A stretch of 64,000 bases of DNA from Aulostomus chinensis (taxonomy: Eukaryota > Chordata > Actinopteri > Syngnathiformes > Aulostomidae): assembly GCA_037954235.1 (NCBI GenBank), contig JBBMOA010000007.1:29384957-29448956 (forward strand). Reading direction: 5' to 3'. This document shows, one piece after another, positions 23,229 to 35,850 of the stretch. The notes below the pieces were generated by a model. It was not told where the DNA came from. It ran no database searches and saw nothing but the letters and a program-made list of their open reading frames with translations. Position 1 is the first letter of the stretch, and every line of letters begins with the position of its first letter. The position numbers and the translations under genes are program-made.

Positions 23229-25213
23229 CTTCACGCTTATTCTGTTTTCAGTGTGATGACAGTCTGCCCCAGTCTTTGACATATCCTTTAGCTACTTGTT
23301 AGCTGTTTCTAGGACACATGAATAGTTCCCCAGACCACAAAACCACGTTCCTCATTTCAAGCATGACACCAAAACACCCACTGACTTGGAGAGGAGGGAA
23401 CATTGCCGACTTACTTCCTCCGCTGCAAGCAAGAACAGGATCGGAGGCAACTTTCCTTTTTCCTTATTTGCTGTCCTCAGACCACAATTAAAAAATTAAA
23501 TAATTAATATTTAAGTGTTTGTGATTTGCACACATAAATTTGATCTGTTGCCCTTATATGGTTCACTGGGGGTGTGTCCATATGCTAAGAGTGACAGGGA
23601 CTCATCAGATTCACAGGTTGGTAGCGTAGGAGCAGATTTGTCTGTCGGTGGATTTTCCTCTCCATGGAAGTACAAACATGAAAACGTTGGTGCGTGCGGC
23701 CCACACATGAAACCAGCCTCATTGGCCGCAGGAAGGAGGCCTGCTGGGGCGCTCTGATGCTACGTGAACCACAGGCTGCACAGATTATTGATTAAACAGT
23801 AATGATGATTACAGAGCATGTATTGATCCGCCCTGATATCCTTATGGCTATAGATTTAGGGCGACAACCTCTTTTTATTTGATGCAGTGAGCTTCCTTTT
23901 TTTTCTTCTCAGGAAACATTTATTTAACCTTGATGAAACGCCTCATCATAGCACAGTATTAATAATCCATCACAGCCAGCCTTTAACTGCTCAGAGCAAA
24001 TCATGCAAGCTTAACTTCACTTTACTAGCTGCAGCTTGTCGGCTGCTTCAGAATGGAGCACCCAGGTAGAGGTCGGCCGGTTTGCTTCTCTCGCTTGTTT
24101 CGATGTCTGAACGGACGCTCACAGTGCCTGTGAGTGGACGAGGGTGCAGTGGCACCCTTCTAGTCGTCTGATACTCTGCAAATTCTCAGGTTAATGCAGT
24201 AGAATTCACCAGCTTCCTGTATTCACTAATTACTGTCAGTAGGGGGTGCTGTTCAGTTAGACTACATCCTGCTGCTTTAAAGCCCCTCATAGCAGTACTC
24301 TACCACCAACACAAGTCCCAGAGGGCTGATGGGATTAAATAAGAATAAAGTCTCCTCATGTAGATGTTTTATTGAAATATTTTATTTAAATGTATGAATA
24401 TACTTTCGATTAGCCTGAAGGAAAAAATAAATTGGTCTTCTAATCGTACAATATAATAGAAGTGTCGATAATATTACAATAAATGTTGAATGTTTTCACG
24501 AATAAGAATGAGTGCAGTAAGTATTTTATCACCAACAGAGAGGGAATGGGTGGAGAAAAAAAATGACATTTGGCTTTGAGGATAATTGGTTATCAGCTGT
24601 GGAGCTGCGCTCATGAAAGAAAAGGAAAAAAGGATTTACAGAAGGATGGATGAGAGAAGGGAAGACAGAGCTGTTGAAAGAAGTGAGTTAGGAGATGGAA
24701 GAGAAGGAGCAGAATCAGAGGAGGAAAAGAGGAGCAACTTTGGGTGATGATGTCATGTCCAGCTGCCGAGACGTCGCCCGATGTACCTGATGTGTGTAAC
24801 CTGAGGCCCATGGGGAGCTTCACTAATGGCTGCAACATAATACAGGATCCCTGCCACCCCACTGAGCCCGTCTCCATGACGATGGCTGCAGATCTCCCTG
24901 CAGCCTGCTGTGCGACTTGGGGACAGAGAGATAAAACATGTTGTGATCCGCTCCTGCGCCGTAGGTGCAGGTTAATCTGCAGAGCGCAGAGACGTGGGAC
25001 GACGTGCGGGTGGGGAGAGCCGTCTGTGGTGTCGGCGGAGGTGTCGGGACGTCCACATCTCTGGTTTACCATGGAATTACAAGGCTGCAGGACTGTGGAA
25101 GCTGGGATCTGATTTTACAGGTCATCTTTAAATAGCCATGATGTCACCTACAGGTTCCTCTCCCATACAAATGTGTGTACAGGCACAGTTGCAGATGGAG
25201 CTCAGTAGCCGTG

Positions 25214-25246
<33 letters not shown>
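25214..25246 (+). repeat. (CTA)n microsatellite
   Basis: About ten CTA/ACT units in a row. Confidence 0.95.
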
Positions 25247-25334
25247 AGAAACTACTGCTTCTGTCTCAGTTTCAAAAGAACTTTTGAAGAATTGATTTAA
25301 TGACAGAAGTTAAAGACAGAGACACTTCTGGACA

Positions 25335-25400
25335 GTCTTTGCTGTTGTTAGCTGTCAGTCTCCATGAGCTTCAAGCTAAATATACGTGGCAGGTTCCTCC
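25335..25400 (-). repeat. Unnamed repeat family 1, copy (reverse)
   Basis: Reads TTTGCTGTTGTTAGCTGTCA, then GTCTCC, then GAGCTTCAAGCTAAATATAC and GTGGCAGG. It is one of the best-preserved copies. Confidence 0.75.
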
Positions 25401-25920
25401 TGAATTGTGGAGCTACAGAGAAAACAAAAGAAGCCTTCAAGAGTCCTTTTTGTGAGTACTTGAAATGTGAAATACACTTTAACATTGACTTGGATTTCCC
25501 TCTTCATTGATAATCCACCAGAGTTGCGTCTCACTCCAGCTCGCCTCATTTTAATCTGTCAGTTTCTAAGCACACCTTTCTGGCTTGGCTTGAATCCTGC
25601 AGACAGTCCCTGAGCTACAAGCACATGTCCTCTTGGTCACGCAGCGGTGTCTCTCCACCAGGCCAGGCTGTGCTGCTCTGTGCCGGACCAGCTGGCAGAC
25701 GACAACAGAGATTCCCGGGGAGCCGAGTCGCTGACCTCATTGGCAGTGAGACACTGTCACAGGATAAAGGAGCATTTACATAATATCAGTTCAAATGAAC
25801 TGGAGCTGGAGTCTGGAGCTTCCCACACTTCACTTGTCACTGGCACTGGGTAGGAAATATGAAAAGCTCTTGCCATAGTAGTAGGATTACCAGACTGATG
25901 AAATTAACTATGGGTTAACT

Positions 25921-26040
25921 ATATCTTGAAGTGTCTCTGCCAGGAGTTTCTTCAAATTTGCCAAAGTTGTTAGCTGGATGGATGAAATGAAAAGATTTTG
26001 GTGACTGAAGATCAAAGGTCAAGGTCACTGTCATCTCAAA
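25921..26040 (+). repeat. Unnamed repeat family 2, copy
   Basis: ATATCTTGAAGTG, TTTCTTCAAATTTGCCAAAG, GATGAAATGAAAAGATTTTG, then AAAGGTCAAGGTCACTGTCA. A partial second start (GAGGAACACCTTGAGAGGAT) follows at 26043. Confidence 0.7.
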
Positions 26041-27438
26041 TTGAGGAACACCTTGAGAGGATTTCCTCTGTTTTTTTCACTCATACAGCGGCCATATTTG
26101 AAGCACTTATGTCGTGATGGGAGTCGTTCACTCGTGTGGCCGTTTAGGGTTGAGGAGGCCTTGTTGTCAGGCCCTGGACGCTGCAGGCGACCCTCTGGTC
26201 TGCTAGCAAGCTGATTTGACTAAATCAGTTTCTGGAAAATGAGCCCTTGAGCATCAAGTATGAGATGACGTTTAAAAGTGGGAAAAAGAAGAGGAAGAAG
26301 ACATGAAATGCATAAAACTTGAAGCTGAAACATTAGAAAGTTCAGAGTTTCAGTTCAAGAAGTTATTTCTCTCATTTTTTCTCATGAAGTTTTTGTTTTC
26401 ACCCTCTTGGGAAACATAGTGAAAAGAACAGCAGGAGCCACACCGGAGGAGAAATGGCTTCAATCCCTGTTCAGGGACGTGCTGTCAGCGGGGAAAACCG
26501 CTTTCACTTAACGTCTTCGTCTGTCTGTGGCTGCATCACACGCTGCACACTCGAGTTTCTGCTCTCAGGTGGAGAAAGTTGGCCAAGTAAGGAACTGTTG
26601 GAATGAAAAAGAGGTTAAACAGGACATGGATCTGAGAAAATGCTTTCTGTGCTTATTTTAGCGGCCTGAGAATTGTTTCACCACTGTTACTGTTAATTAT
26701 CGTCATCATTATTTGGGTTATTATTCCTGCGTAGCTGACAGCTCTGCAGTTGCTCTGTTGGACCAAAATTCATTTGGCCTCTTGGTTGTGACCTTTCCAT
26801 ATTTCCTCTTGATTGATGCGACGGGGACAGAAATGTATTCAACAACCTATGGGTTGATATTCATGAACCACGGTGGAGAGGGGGAGCGTGGGTCACAGAA
26901 CCCATCAACCCAGAACCCCCTCGGAAGGTTTGTTTGAAAACCCTCAAAGGAACATGCAGCTTTTATGGGCAATATGCATCTTGTTCATCCCTCTCAGAGC
27001 CAGACAAGAGGATGAGTATCCTTCTCTCCTCTTTGATGCATCAGGAGCTGAGAGCCACACCAGCCAGCGTAGCACGGGGAAGGAGAGTTACCATAGTTCA
27101 GTCTCACCCAATCAGCTTCTAAAACCTGCAGTTCCTCTGTGTGTTCTGGTCCAAGATCATCAGGACGTTGCTTTGAGGTAACCGTGCTCTCTGCAGAAGT
27201 TAGCCATGGTGAGCAGCAGCAGTCTTTCTAGGTTCTTAGGTGGAGAATCACTTCAGGTTACCTGAGGCTCTCCCCATCCCCCAGTGGTCACACACAGTTT
27301 TCACCAAACCGTCTCTAGAACCCCCCTGGACTACGAGCCAGGTGTCTCAGGCACTTCAGGAGTAGAGACTTCCTCAGGTGACAGGAACTCCTTTTGGCAT
27401 GGACTTTGCAGATGTTTGAAATGCAGGGAGAGCAACAA

Positions 27439-27479
27439 CTGTTGTTGACTCACTGCTGGAAACAGTGAGTCAACAACAG
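27439..27479. repeat. Perfect 17-bp inverted repeat (hairpin)
   Basis: Arms CTGTTGTTGACTCACTG (27439-27455) and CAGTGAGTCAACAACAG (27463-27479) are exactly complementary and separated by CTGGAAA. Each arm carries one AP-1 type heptamer (TGACTCA or TGAGTCA). Confidence 0.95.
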
Positions 27480-27615
27480 CTTTGTCACTTCTAATATGCG
27501 TTGTTGTGAGGCGCTTCATCGCTGAGACGGCTGATTCTGTCGCCTCTACTTCTCGTCATCTCCGGGAGGAAATATGAGGAAACTTTATTGGGTGACATTA
27601 TGTATGGATCATATA

Positions 27616-27668
27616 TGTAAGATAAGATAAGATAAACCTTTATTTGTCCCTCAGTGGGGAAATTAGCA
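27616..27668 (+). repeat. Dispersed repeat fragment with GATAAGATAAG
   Basis: Three AGATA/GATAAG steps followed by CTTTATTTGTCCCTCAGTGG and GGAAATT. This is the common fish 'CTTTATT...GGGGAAATT' repeat end. Only this end is seen. Confidence 0.6.
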
Positions 27669-30458
27669 AAAATGTGTGTGTGAGAGTATATAAATATGTG
27701 TGTATGGATATTTATATTTATATATTTCTTACGCGTTTCCAAGCAACAGTCGACAGAACAGGAGAGTCCTCCACAGAAAACAGCTGATGATGTGATTCAT
27801 TATTTTTCCTCCTCAGACGGAACACTTGATGTTTTAATAAAAAGAAAGGAAAAAAACTTGAAACTTGGCAGCAGATTTTCCTCTCATTCATGTGGCTTTT
27901 AATAAAATATTTTACAGCGTGCTGCGTGTTTGTGGCGTGCGCGTGTGTGTTTGCAGCAGATTAAAGCAGGGAAGTGATGGTGTTGTATTTTCGCTGACGG
28001 TCTGTCGGATCAGTCGCTGGGGAAAAACACTCCCGTCTTCTTCTTTTTTTTTTTTTTTGTGCGTCTTCCAAAGTGTGAAAGCCCGCCTCAGATAATCTGC
28101 TTTTCTTTCTCTTCTTTTGCTGGGCTCCTCATCCTCCTCCATCATTCCCTCTGTCCCTCATCCCTTACACTCTCTGTCTCTCACTCAGCGGATAAATAGT
28201 CTGTCCTCACCTGTCTCTGTTAAATGCCCGGTTCTGTTATTTACTTTTGTCTGTTAAAGAGCAAGATGCCTCTTGTTTATTTGTTGTCCGAGTCCTGCAC
28301 GTCCATTAATCCAGCTTTTCCCAGATTTTCTTGTCATTTATTTAATTCTCCTTTCGTCTGTGGAGCAGCAGAAGTATGAGATGAATATTTCATGAGATGC
28401 CTCCAACTTTCCTCCCTCCAGTCAGCAGAGTAAAATGACTCATCTGTAGTCATCAGCTTACCTTTCCCCAAACAAATAAAAAATGCTCGTCATCCATTAG
28501 AAACCAGCCAGTCACACACAGGTGAGGAGCATGTGACACTCAGGACAGAGCTCGTCCTTTGGGACGTTTGTCTCAGAAGATCTGAAGAAGCTGCTGTGAG
28601 GGAGGAGTGACCTCTATTTTCAGAACGACACAGCAATCTGACTTTGTTGACGTGAAGCAGAAAATCTCCAAGGTGTTTCTAGAAATACAAAATAAACTTT
28701 ATTGCACCACATTTACATCAGAGATATAAAAAACAAGCAGGTGCTTCTTCTGCTGCTCACTAAAGATGAAGAAAATGTGATGTTTTTCCTCTTAAGTGCC
28801 TCTCAAAAACAAGATTTTGTAGTTCAGGAAACGAGCAGCTCGTCAGAAGCATCCCAGCGACACAAGAAACCCTGAAACGAGGATCACATTATGAGACCTG
28901 TTCTGTCTTTGTGTATCTCCGATCCGACAGTCCACCTAAAGGTGAGCACCTCCATGGGCTCCCAGGACCAGAAGCAGCTTTAACTAGATTTTGAATTTTT
29001 GCGGAAAAGTGGTACACAACCTCTCAAGTCTCTTTAGATACTTGTTAGCAACCCACGTATTTAAGGCTCACAAACACTTTTAAACCCGAGTGTGATATTT
29101 ATTGACGTATATTTTGCAGCATGTGAAAATATCTTCAGCAAGTGTGAAGCACAGACCTGATTTCAGCATTTAACCAGAGACCAATCGACTATGAGACACG
29201 GGAACCAGATGCTAAATTATTCCTGGGCTGTAGGACTCATCCCTACCCCGTCAGCACCACCACAGCCTGCCTTCAGCTACCGTCCTGTCACCAACAGTAA
29301 CCATCACTGCAACACCCACCACCCTGGAAGCTTGAGTCCCCAACTAAAGAGATTTCAATTGATTTCTACTGATAATGTTTCTCACCATGTAACCAGCCAC
29401 CATCATGCAATGTTCAGAGGTCATGACCCCCCCCCCCGTTACTGTGAAATGACCTGAGTCGTCACTTTTAGAAGAATCAGACACATACCTGCTCTCATTG
29501 TTGGACAGGTGACCTGATTTTAAGAAATCCTCTTCAGGCAGATGTCGGTCAAAGAAAGAGACGTGCGGAGTGACAACCACAACAAATACTGCCTCCTCTC
29601 TGATGCAGAGATGAGGAGGCCTGCCGAGTCCGCCCATATGGTTCTGTAATCCTGAGGTGAGGGTCGCGTCAAGGTCATGTGAGATTCCTACACCATCCTT
29701 CTGACTTGATCAAAGAGGAGGTCTCTGGTGTTTACTTCAGTCTTTCAGCACTCCTACAGACTTTGGCTGTTTGTCGGAACCCCGCCAGCGTTCTGTAAGT
29801 GTCACATTCATGATGCTTGTTATCTTCTGCACTTCAAATACTTCATCAGGATGGCATGGGGTGGGTCTGTCCTCGCACAGTGGGAGTGGGTGATGAAATC
29901 CACCGCAACAGCTCATCACTCTGTTTGGACCTGTGTGGTTCTTCTCAAGGTTGTTCCGTGTGTCTGTCATAGGAGGAACGAAGAGAAAAAAAAAGAAAAA
30001 TCATTAATCCCTGTTAAAACATGAGGAGAACACGTCTGCTGGTGGAGGAGAGCAGACACACCAGGTTTCACTGTACGAGCCAACGAAAGCGCATCCGTAG
30101 GAGCTGGTCTTGAGAGGGCATCGCGGAGCTCCACACTGAGTGTTTGTGACGTGACTGAAAGACAGTGCAGGTTTAGAGAAACACGACTTCTGTCTGAAAG
30201 TCAGATCTGTTTTCACCGATGAACGGACGTGTGTGAACATATGATTAGCTTGAAGAAATGCCCCACATAGGGTAAATCTCCCATGGAAAGGCAGCAGGCT
30301 GACAGAGCATTTACAAGCCACCAAACCTTAGACTCCAATAGAAAGAAAAAAATAGAAAGTTGAAGTCAAAGGGCAGCAAAAAGAGAAAATAAAACATTTA
30401 ATTTTCCACAGTCTTAAACCCAATGAGAAAGTTAGCATTTTATTCTAACATTGAAAAT

Positions 30459-30942
30459 CCATCCATCTTCTCGCTCTTCTCCTGTTGAGGGTGGTGGGGG
30501 TGGAGCCTATCCCAGCAGCCTTCCCCTTGGACAGGTCACCAGTCCATGGCAGGGCCAACACATAGAGACAGACAACCATTGGCTCTCCCAGCCACGCCTA
30601 CGGTCAATTTAGAGTCTGGATTAACCTGGTCCCTCTTGATGTCTTTGGACTGTGGAGGAAGCTGGAGTACCAAAGAGAACCCAGCAGGAACAGGGAGAAC
30701 ATGGAGACTCACCCAGAAAGACCCCGTGCTCCAGCCGGGGCTCCACCCACAACCTTCTTGCTGGGGGGCCACAGGGAGGACCACTGCTCCACCCACAACC
30801 TTCTTGATGGGGGGCCACAGTGAGGACCACTGCTCCACCCACAACCTTCTTGCTGGGGGGCCACAGGGAGGACCACTGCTCCACCCACAACCTTCTTGAT
30901 GGGGGGCCACAGTGAGGACCACTGCTCCACTGGGCCGTCTGC
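30459..30942 (-). mobile_element. Reverse SINE, same family as the one at 17194
   Basis: Read on the minus strand it matches the 17194 SINE over most of its length, including TGTTGGCCCTGCCATGGACT and the CATGTTCTCCCTGTTCCTGC segment. The plus strand begins with the short tail TCCATCCATCTTCTC. Flanks CATTGAAAAT (30449-30458) and CATTTAAAAT (30943-30952) differ at one position and are a probable target-site duplication. Near its 5' end it contains a four-copy tandem expansion (30741-30924), listed separately. Minus-strand open frames rich in Trp and Gly here are repeat artefacts. Confidence 0.8.
30741..30930 (-). repeat. 46-bp tandem repeat, four copies, inside SINE head
   Basis: Units start at 30741, 30787, 30833 and 30879, followed by a partial unit. 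Odd units read CTTGCTGG...CAGGGAGG and even units CTTGATGG...CAGTGAGG, so the true period is 92 bp, duplicated. The unit is the A-box to B-box part of the SINE head. Confidence 0.93.
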
Positions 30943-31435
30943 CATTTAAAATATCTCAGTAGATATACTACATGAATTTCTAAGATATTAGTGTGTCGCT
31001 GGTTGCTGACAATTGGCTAAACAGGCCTGTGGTGCGTAGCTCCTTCATAGGCTAACGTTAGCTTAGCACTGCTAACCATTGCATTAAACAGCAGGCAGGC
31101 GTCCAGCATCATCAGAGGGTTCATTAGTGAAGATGATCTTGATGAACTGAACCTGGAAGATCATCAGCTTCTGTTCACCAGAGCTGATTTACTGGTTCCA
31201 TCCTCCAGTTAAAAATTCCCATTCGCTCTTGGATGAGGGAACCAGCGTGACTCATCTGGGTTCACCATCAGAAACCCACCATTGCTGCGATACGCTAAAG
31301 CACCTCCTCCACAACGCTAATCTCATAGATAATCAATAATTGTGCCTCACTCTAACTTGACCTTGATGTAACGATAAAATAATCCTTTCCAAAAGTGGTG
31401 ATAAGAGGCTGTGATCGCTCAGCAATTATATGACA

Positions 31436-31555
31436 GCATCTTGCTCAGGAACCCCTTGAAGGAAGTTCATTACATTTGGCAAACAAATCCACTTTGGACT
31501 GAAGGATGAACTGATTAGAAGTTGGTGGTCAGAGGTCAAAGCCAGCGTGACCTCA
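31436..31555 (+). repeat. Unnamed repeat family 2, copy
   Basis: GCATCTTGCTCAGGAACCCC, TTGAAGGAAGTTCAT, CCACTTTGGACTGAAGGATG, AACTGATTAGAAG, TTGGTGGTCAGAGGTCAAAG and GTGACCTCA. Confidence 0.72.
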
Positions 31556-31677
31556 CCAGTCTCTAGCCGTAACACTACAACTCTTCAGCAACACTTCACA
31601 CCGATGTCTAACAGAGTGAAACCACACCTCAGTCACTGCTCCAATATGCAGCCAGAGTCTGAGGCCCTGAATGCCAC

Positions 31678-31850
31678 CAAGGTTCAAGGTTCAAGGTTTC
31701 TTTATTTGTACCCGAGGGTAAATTTGTTTTGCAGGCAGGAATTCAGCAATCCCCTCATGCCACTCACATCTCCACACTAGACATACCAGCCAGGTCCATA
31801 CAATAAAATCAATCAAATAAAATCAATCAAAAAAAAAGAAAAAAAAGCTG
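31678..31850 (+). repeat. Dispersed repeat fragment with TTCAAGG steps and A-rich end
   Basis: AAGGTTCAAGGTTCAAGG then TTTCTTTATTTGTACCCGAG, about 100 bp of body, a duplicated AATAAAATCAATCA and a run of A. The layout suggests an inserted retroposon with an A-rich 3' end, but I see no clear target duplication. Confidence 0.5.
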
Positions 31851-34414
31851 AAACTGCCTCCAGTCAGCTGAGACACCACATTTCAATATGCCAGTGGGTT
31901 ATTGTGCTTATTAGCTGTTCGACTGCTAAATGGACTGCAGTTAGCAGCATGACGAAGCTCCTCTCGGTTTCCTTCAACGGCAGCAGACAAGTTTAATGAG
32001 CCAAGAGAGGAATCAAGTCTCAGCAACAGTTCTGAAAATACTGTTTAAGTGGAAAAGTCTAAAGTGTACCAAACTGAATTTTTTAGAAATCTGGCAAAGG
32101 TTTAATTAAGTGTAAACTTGTGACAAAAGGCTATAAAACTGCACAGTTGCCTTTCATCTCTCAGTTTTGACATCAGTGGTTTTCCTGTGCAGCCGCTCTC
32201 ATCCCAGTCACGCACGTATCGACCCTGCGATCGTCACTTTCTACAAAATCCTTTTGAGTCGCTCAGCAGCTACCTGGTCTGGTTGCACGGTCTTGGCCTT
32301 TTTCTCTGTTGATAACGCCATGGTAACAACGGTCCTGCGCGCAGAATTAGCCAGGGACCAGATTTGATTGAAAAACCACAAAACACTTTGTGAGTGGAGG
32401 ACCAGGTGGGCACTCGGTTTGTTACACTTGGATACCCAAAATGGGTTGGGCTTTTAATTTAGGACCATTTTTTTGGAGCCATGGGGTTCTGGAGGGCTTA
32501 CAGGGGTTGAAAAATCAAAGGTTAACACAGTTATAATAGATGATTATTTTTGCTAATAAAGCTTTGGCTTGGTTTGTGGACTACAAGTAGGTGGAGCTGC
32601 AGAGAAGAGACGGTTGTGAACCACAGCTGTGGGGGTCCGTTGGGTCTATTACACTTTGGCGTGATCCTGTCTTCTTCCTTCTTATTCATCCCATCTCCCC
32701 CGTTCATCAGCGGGGTAGACAGATGTTGCGACAGGCTGGGAGACAGAACCAGAGCCAGCAGACATATGGGCTATCAGTCCTCCTCATTTGCTTCACTACT
32801 CTTATAATGATGCTCTAAATTAGCTCATTAGGTGAAACTGAAAACCTGAACGAAAGTGAATTTTAATGCGAGAGAAAAGTTTACTTTCTGTGATTGATAT
32901 TTCTAACAGATGCAAAAGTTGGTGGGGTCTTCAGATGCTTTCATGTGGCTGATGGGAATTCACATTTAGACAGCAGAGATTCACTGTCTCATCTTTGACT
33001 TCAGACCCCCCCCCCCCCAAAAAAACCCCAACAACAACCAGACATCTCTTTTTCCTCTGATTCTGTAACTGATTTGTGCTGCTTTAATTAGTAGGATAGC
33101 AATGATCAATGGAAATCTGAATTATTTTAAATCTCTGAAGTCCTTTTGATGAGAGTTCAGGAGATTAAGTTTTTAGTTAAAGTTTTGAGAAAACAGTAAC
33201 AGTCATGCAAAGAGACTTAAGAAGAGTCACAGAGTAGACACACGGAGCAGGAAAGGACAAGGCTGGTCCAGGCCAGGGAGGTCATGGCTACTCTACGACA
33301 TGATGTCACCTGTCCAACAATGAGAGCGCTCGTGTGTCTGTGTGGTGAAGTGTCAGCAAGCCGTTGCACAATAGTTTAAAAGCAAAGGCTTTAAAAAAAA
33401 ACAGTGAAATAATCTCATAGGGTTGAATCATGTGGATCAATGTAAAAACTGATCCTGCAGTTGTTAGCAGCTACATTTTTTGCTTCTCATGGTCAAAAGT
33501 GGCAGAGTTTAGGTCAGCGAGGACGTTAGCTAGATGGATGCAGTTGTTAGATACGGACTCACTTCATATGGCAGCTCATTCCACCACATTCATAGCAGAG
33601 AGCTAACCGGAGCTCGCGGCTCTGCCGATAGAGCGTGCTCAGTGTGCGTCCTCTGGCAGCACTGGAGTGTCGCTACATACGTTAACGCCATTTAGAGCGG
33701 AACGTAGAGCGATGTAGCTGGTGGCCTGGAGCCTAATGAGAATTGTTTGAACTCATTTGGCTCGTCTTGAACGTTTGGGATGTTCATTTTATGAAAAGTC
33801 AGTCCAATAAAAGGGTTTTGAACAACCAGCTGATGGCTTCAGTGTCCAAAACTGAATAAACACCTGAATCTGTCCTGCAGGTGAAACGAACACTCGTACA
33901 CTTTTTTTTTTGTTAATTTGGCAGCCTGTCCTACCTCTGGCACTCTTCAGAGGGTTCAGAACGCTGTAAGCCTCCTCATATGTGGGTCACTGGGTCTGAG
34001 CCAACATTTCTGCTCCTCTCAGGAAGAAACCCAGAGTTAAACTCAAAGAAGACCTTTCATGGGGCAGCCGTCCTGCCTTCTCCTCCCCGCTGTATGGATA
34101 TTTTTAGTTGTGTGAAGGTCCTGTGTCTCTGACGGTAATGATCCATTGCTGACGAGACTACAGCAAATGGAGCATGTATGAGCTCTCCTCACCCAACACA
34201 AGATGAGATACGGTGCGGCAACCTTTCATTGGCCCCACAGTGAGGAATGTCCAGGTGTTTCAGCAGTAGAGCATCAGAACATTATAATTAAGAAGCAAAC
34301 CTGTGATATAAAGATAAACAAGTGCACAAAATAAAGACCAGGAAATATAACAGGAGTAACCGTATATACTAGAGCTAATCTAAAAAAAAATTTTAAATAG
34401 CAAAGGCTGTGTGC

Positions 34415-34510
34415 GTATGACAGTGACCTTGACCCTTGACCTCTAGAACCTTTCTCTTCATCCTTGAGCCTCAGATGTGAATGAATTTCCTGAAGTGTTC
34501 CAGAGATACC
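34415..34510 (-). repeat. Unnamed repeat family 2, copy (reverse)
   Basis: GACAGTGACCTTGACCCTTG, ACCTC, then CATCCTTGAG, TGAATTTCCTGAAG and TTCCAGAGATA, the reverse of the family order. Confidence 0.68.
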
Positions 34511-34595
34511 GTGTGAACAGGAAGGAGACGGATGGACAAGAAACCTGAAACTGCCAGCTGCATGCTAGCTAGACGTGGAAGCCCTGAGTTTCACG

Positions 34596-34755
34596 TCCAG
34601 TGTGTAGGATCTAGTGACATCTAGTGGTGAGGCTGGAGTAATAATGTCTCTCGCTGGCACGGTGGATGCCACATGAACCAACAGTCCTCAACAGCGAAAA
34701 TACTCGGCTCGTAGCAGTAAAACGCTCGTTCAGAGTTAGAAAAGCTTCACTGATT
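34596..34755 (+). repeat. Dispersed fish repeat (TAGGATCTAGTGACATCTAG type)
   Basis: Contains GTGTAGGATCTAGTGACATC followed by TAGTGGTGAGG, a phrase I recognise from a common teleost interspersed repeat. The rest of the copy (to about 34755) is diverged. Confidence 0.55.
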
Positions 34756-35734
34756 CCCACAGGGAAATTAGTTTTTTTAGCCTTCCTCCAAGTCGTAGTT
34801 GTTCTGAGTGTTGTTGCTGTAAATGCAGGTAGAAGAAACCAGTGAAGAGTCCAGGAGGACTTTTAGCTTGAAGGTGGACTGAGCTGGTTGTGGACTCGCT
34901 GCTCTGCTTGTCTCATCTGGCTTTCAAGTCAAGGCTGTTCATGTGTTTCCTAGGAAACCTTTCATGGCTCTGTGTTCAGTGATTCAAAGACAGGAATGAA
35001 AGAGGCAAGTGGGCACGTGTTCTCTTTCCAACCCTCCTTCTGACTTAGTTTTTGTTGAAGGAGTAGGGGATGCCATGGCGATAAACACTCGCTGCCATGG
35101 TGTCCTGTTAATTAAAAGGTCAATGTAAAGGCTTCGCCAGAGGCGAGCGCGTCTTTGAATGCTCTTCCTTTGACTTCAGCTGATGGAACTCTTCTGTGCT
35201 TCAATGAAAAGTGAAGGCAAATGGTATTATTGCCTCTCTTTGGTCCCTCTGATACACTTCATTTGTATCCACATCATTAAACCGACGCTACATTAGAGCT
35301 TGTTGGTGTGACACGGCCCTCAGCTGCAGTCTGGTTTCGGCCATGTTCAGATGTGTCCTGTGTCAAGGAACTGCAGCAAATTAGCTCAAAGGAAGAGAGA
35401 ACCAAGGCTGTGTTTGAAAGAGGCTTTAATTCCTAATTCCCCTCTTTTCTAAGTACATTTGACTGTATTTTCCAAAGAAGCCCTCCTGATCTGCTCTTAA
35501 TTTGTTGTTGATATGAACCCATAAAGTACATTTCCTCTGAGCTAATCCCATCAGTACAAGTTCAGCTCTTTTTCTTCTTTACAGAACCCGTTTTTGGTAA
35601 CTGTTCATGATTAATCCTGCCATACTTTCAAATTAAAAGCCCTCCATAACAACTTGTTTAAAGTGGTTGTCATCCAAAAAACTGTTTTTGCTTTCTCGTG
35701 CTCACAAATAGGTGTTTTGACCACACCAAGGTCT

Positions 35735-35850
35735 TTTTTCCCCTCCTGTATTTCTGCTTTGCAGAATGCAGGAAGAGCCAGCTATGTGCGTTTAGCTTGA
35801 AGCTAACGGAGACGGACGGCAAACAAAAGCTCAACTGTCTGAAACGGTTC
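35735..35850 (+). repeat. Unnamed repeat family 1, copy
   Basis: CCCCTCCTGTATTTC, GAGCCAGCTATGTGCG, then TTTAGCTTGAAGCTAACGGA and GACGGACGG. The upstream CCTCCTG...CTTTG segment is shared with the copies at 39108 and 47328. Confidence 0.75.

Noticed and set aside
32131..32367. TATAAA followed by a 66-codon frame, possible small gene
   Set aside because: One TATA-like hexamer and a short unrecognised frame are expected by chance in 25 kb of intron.
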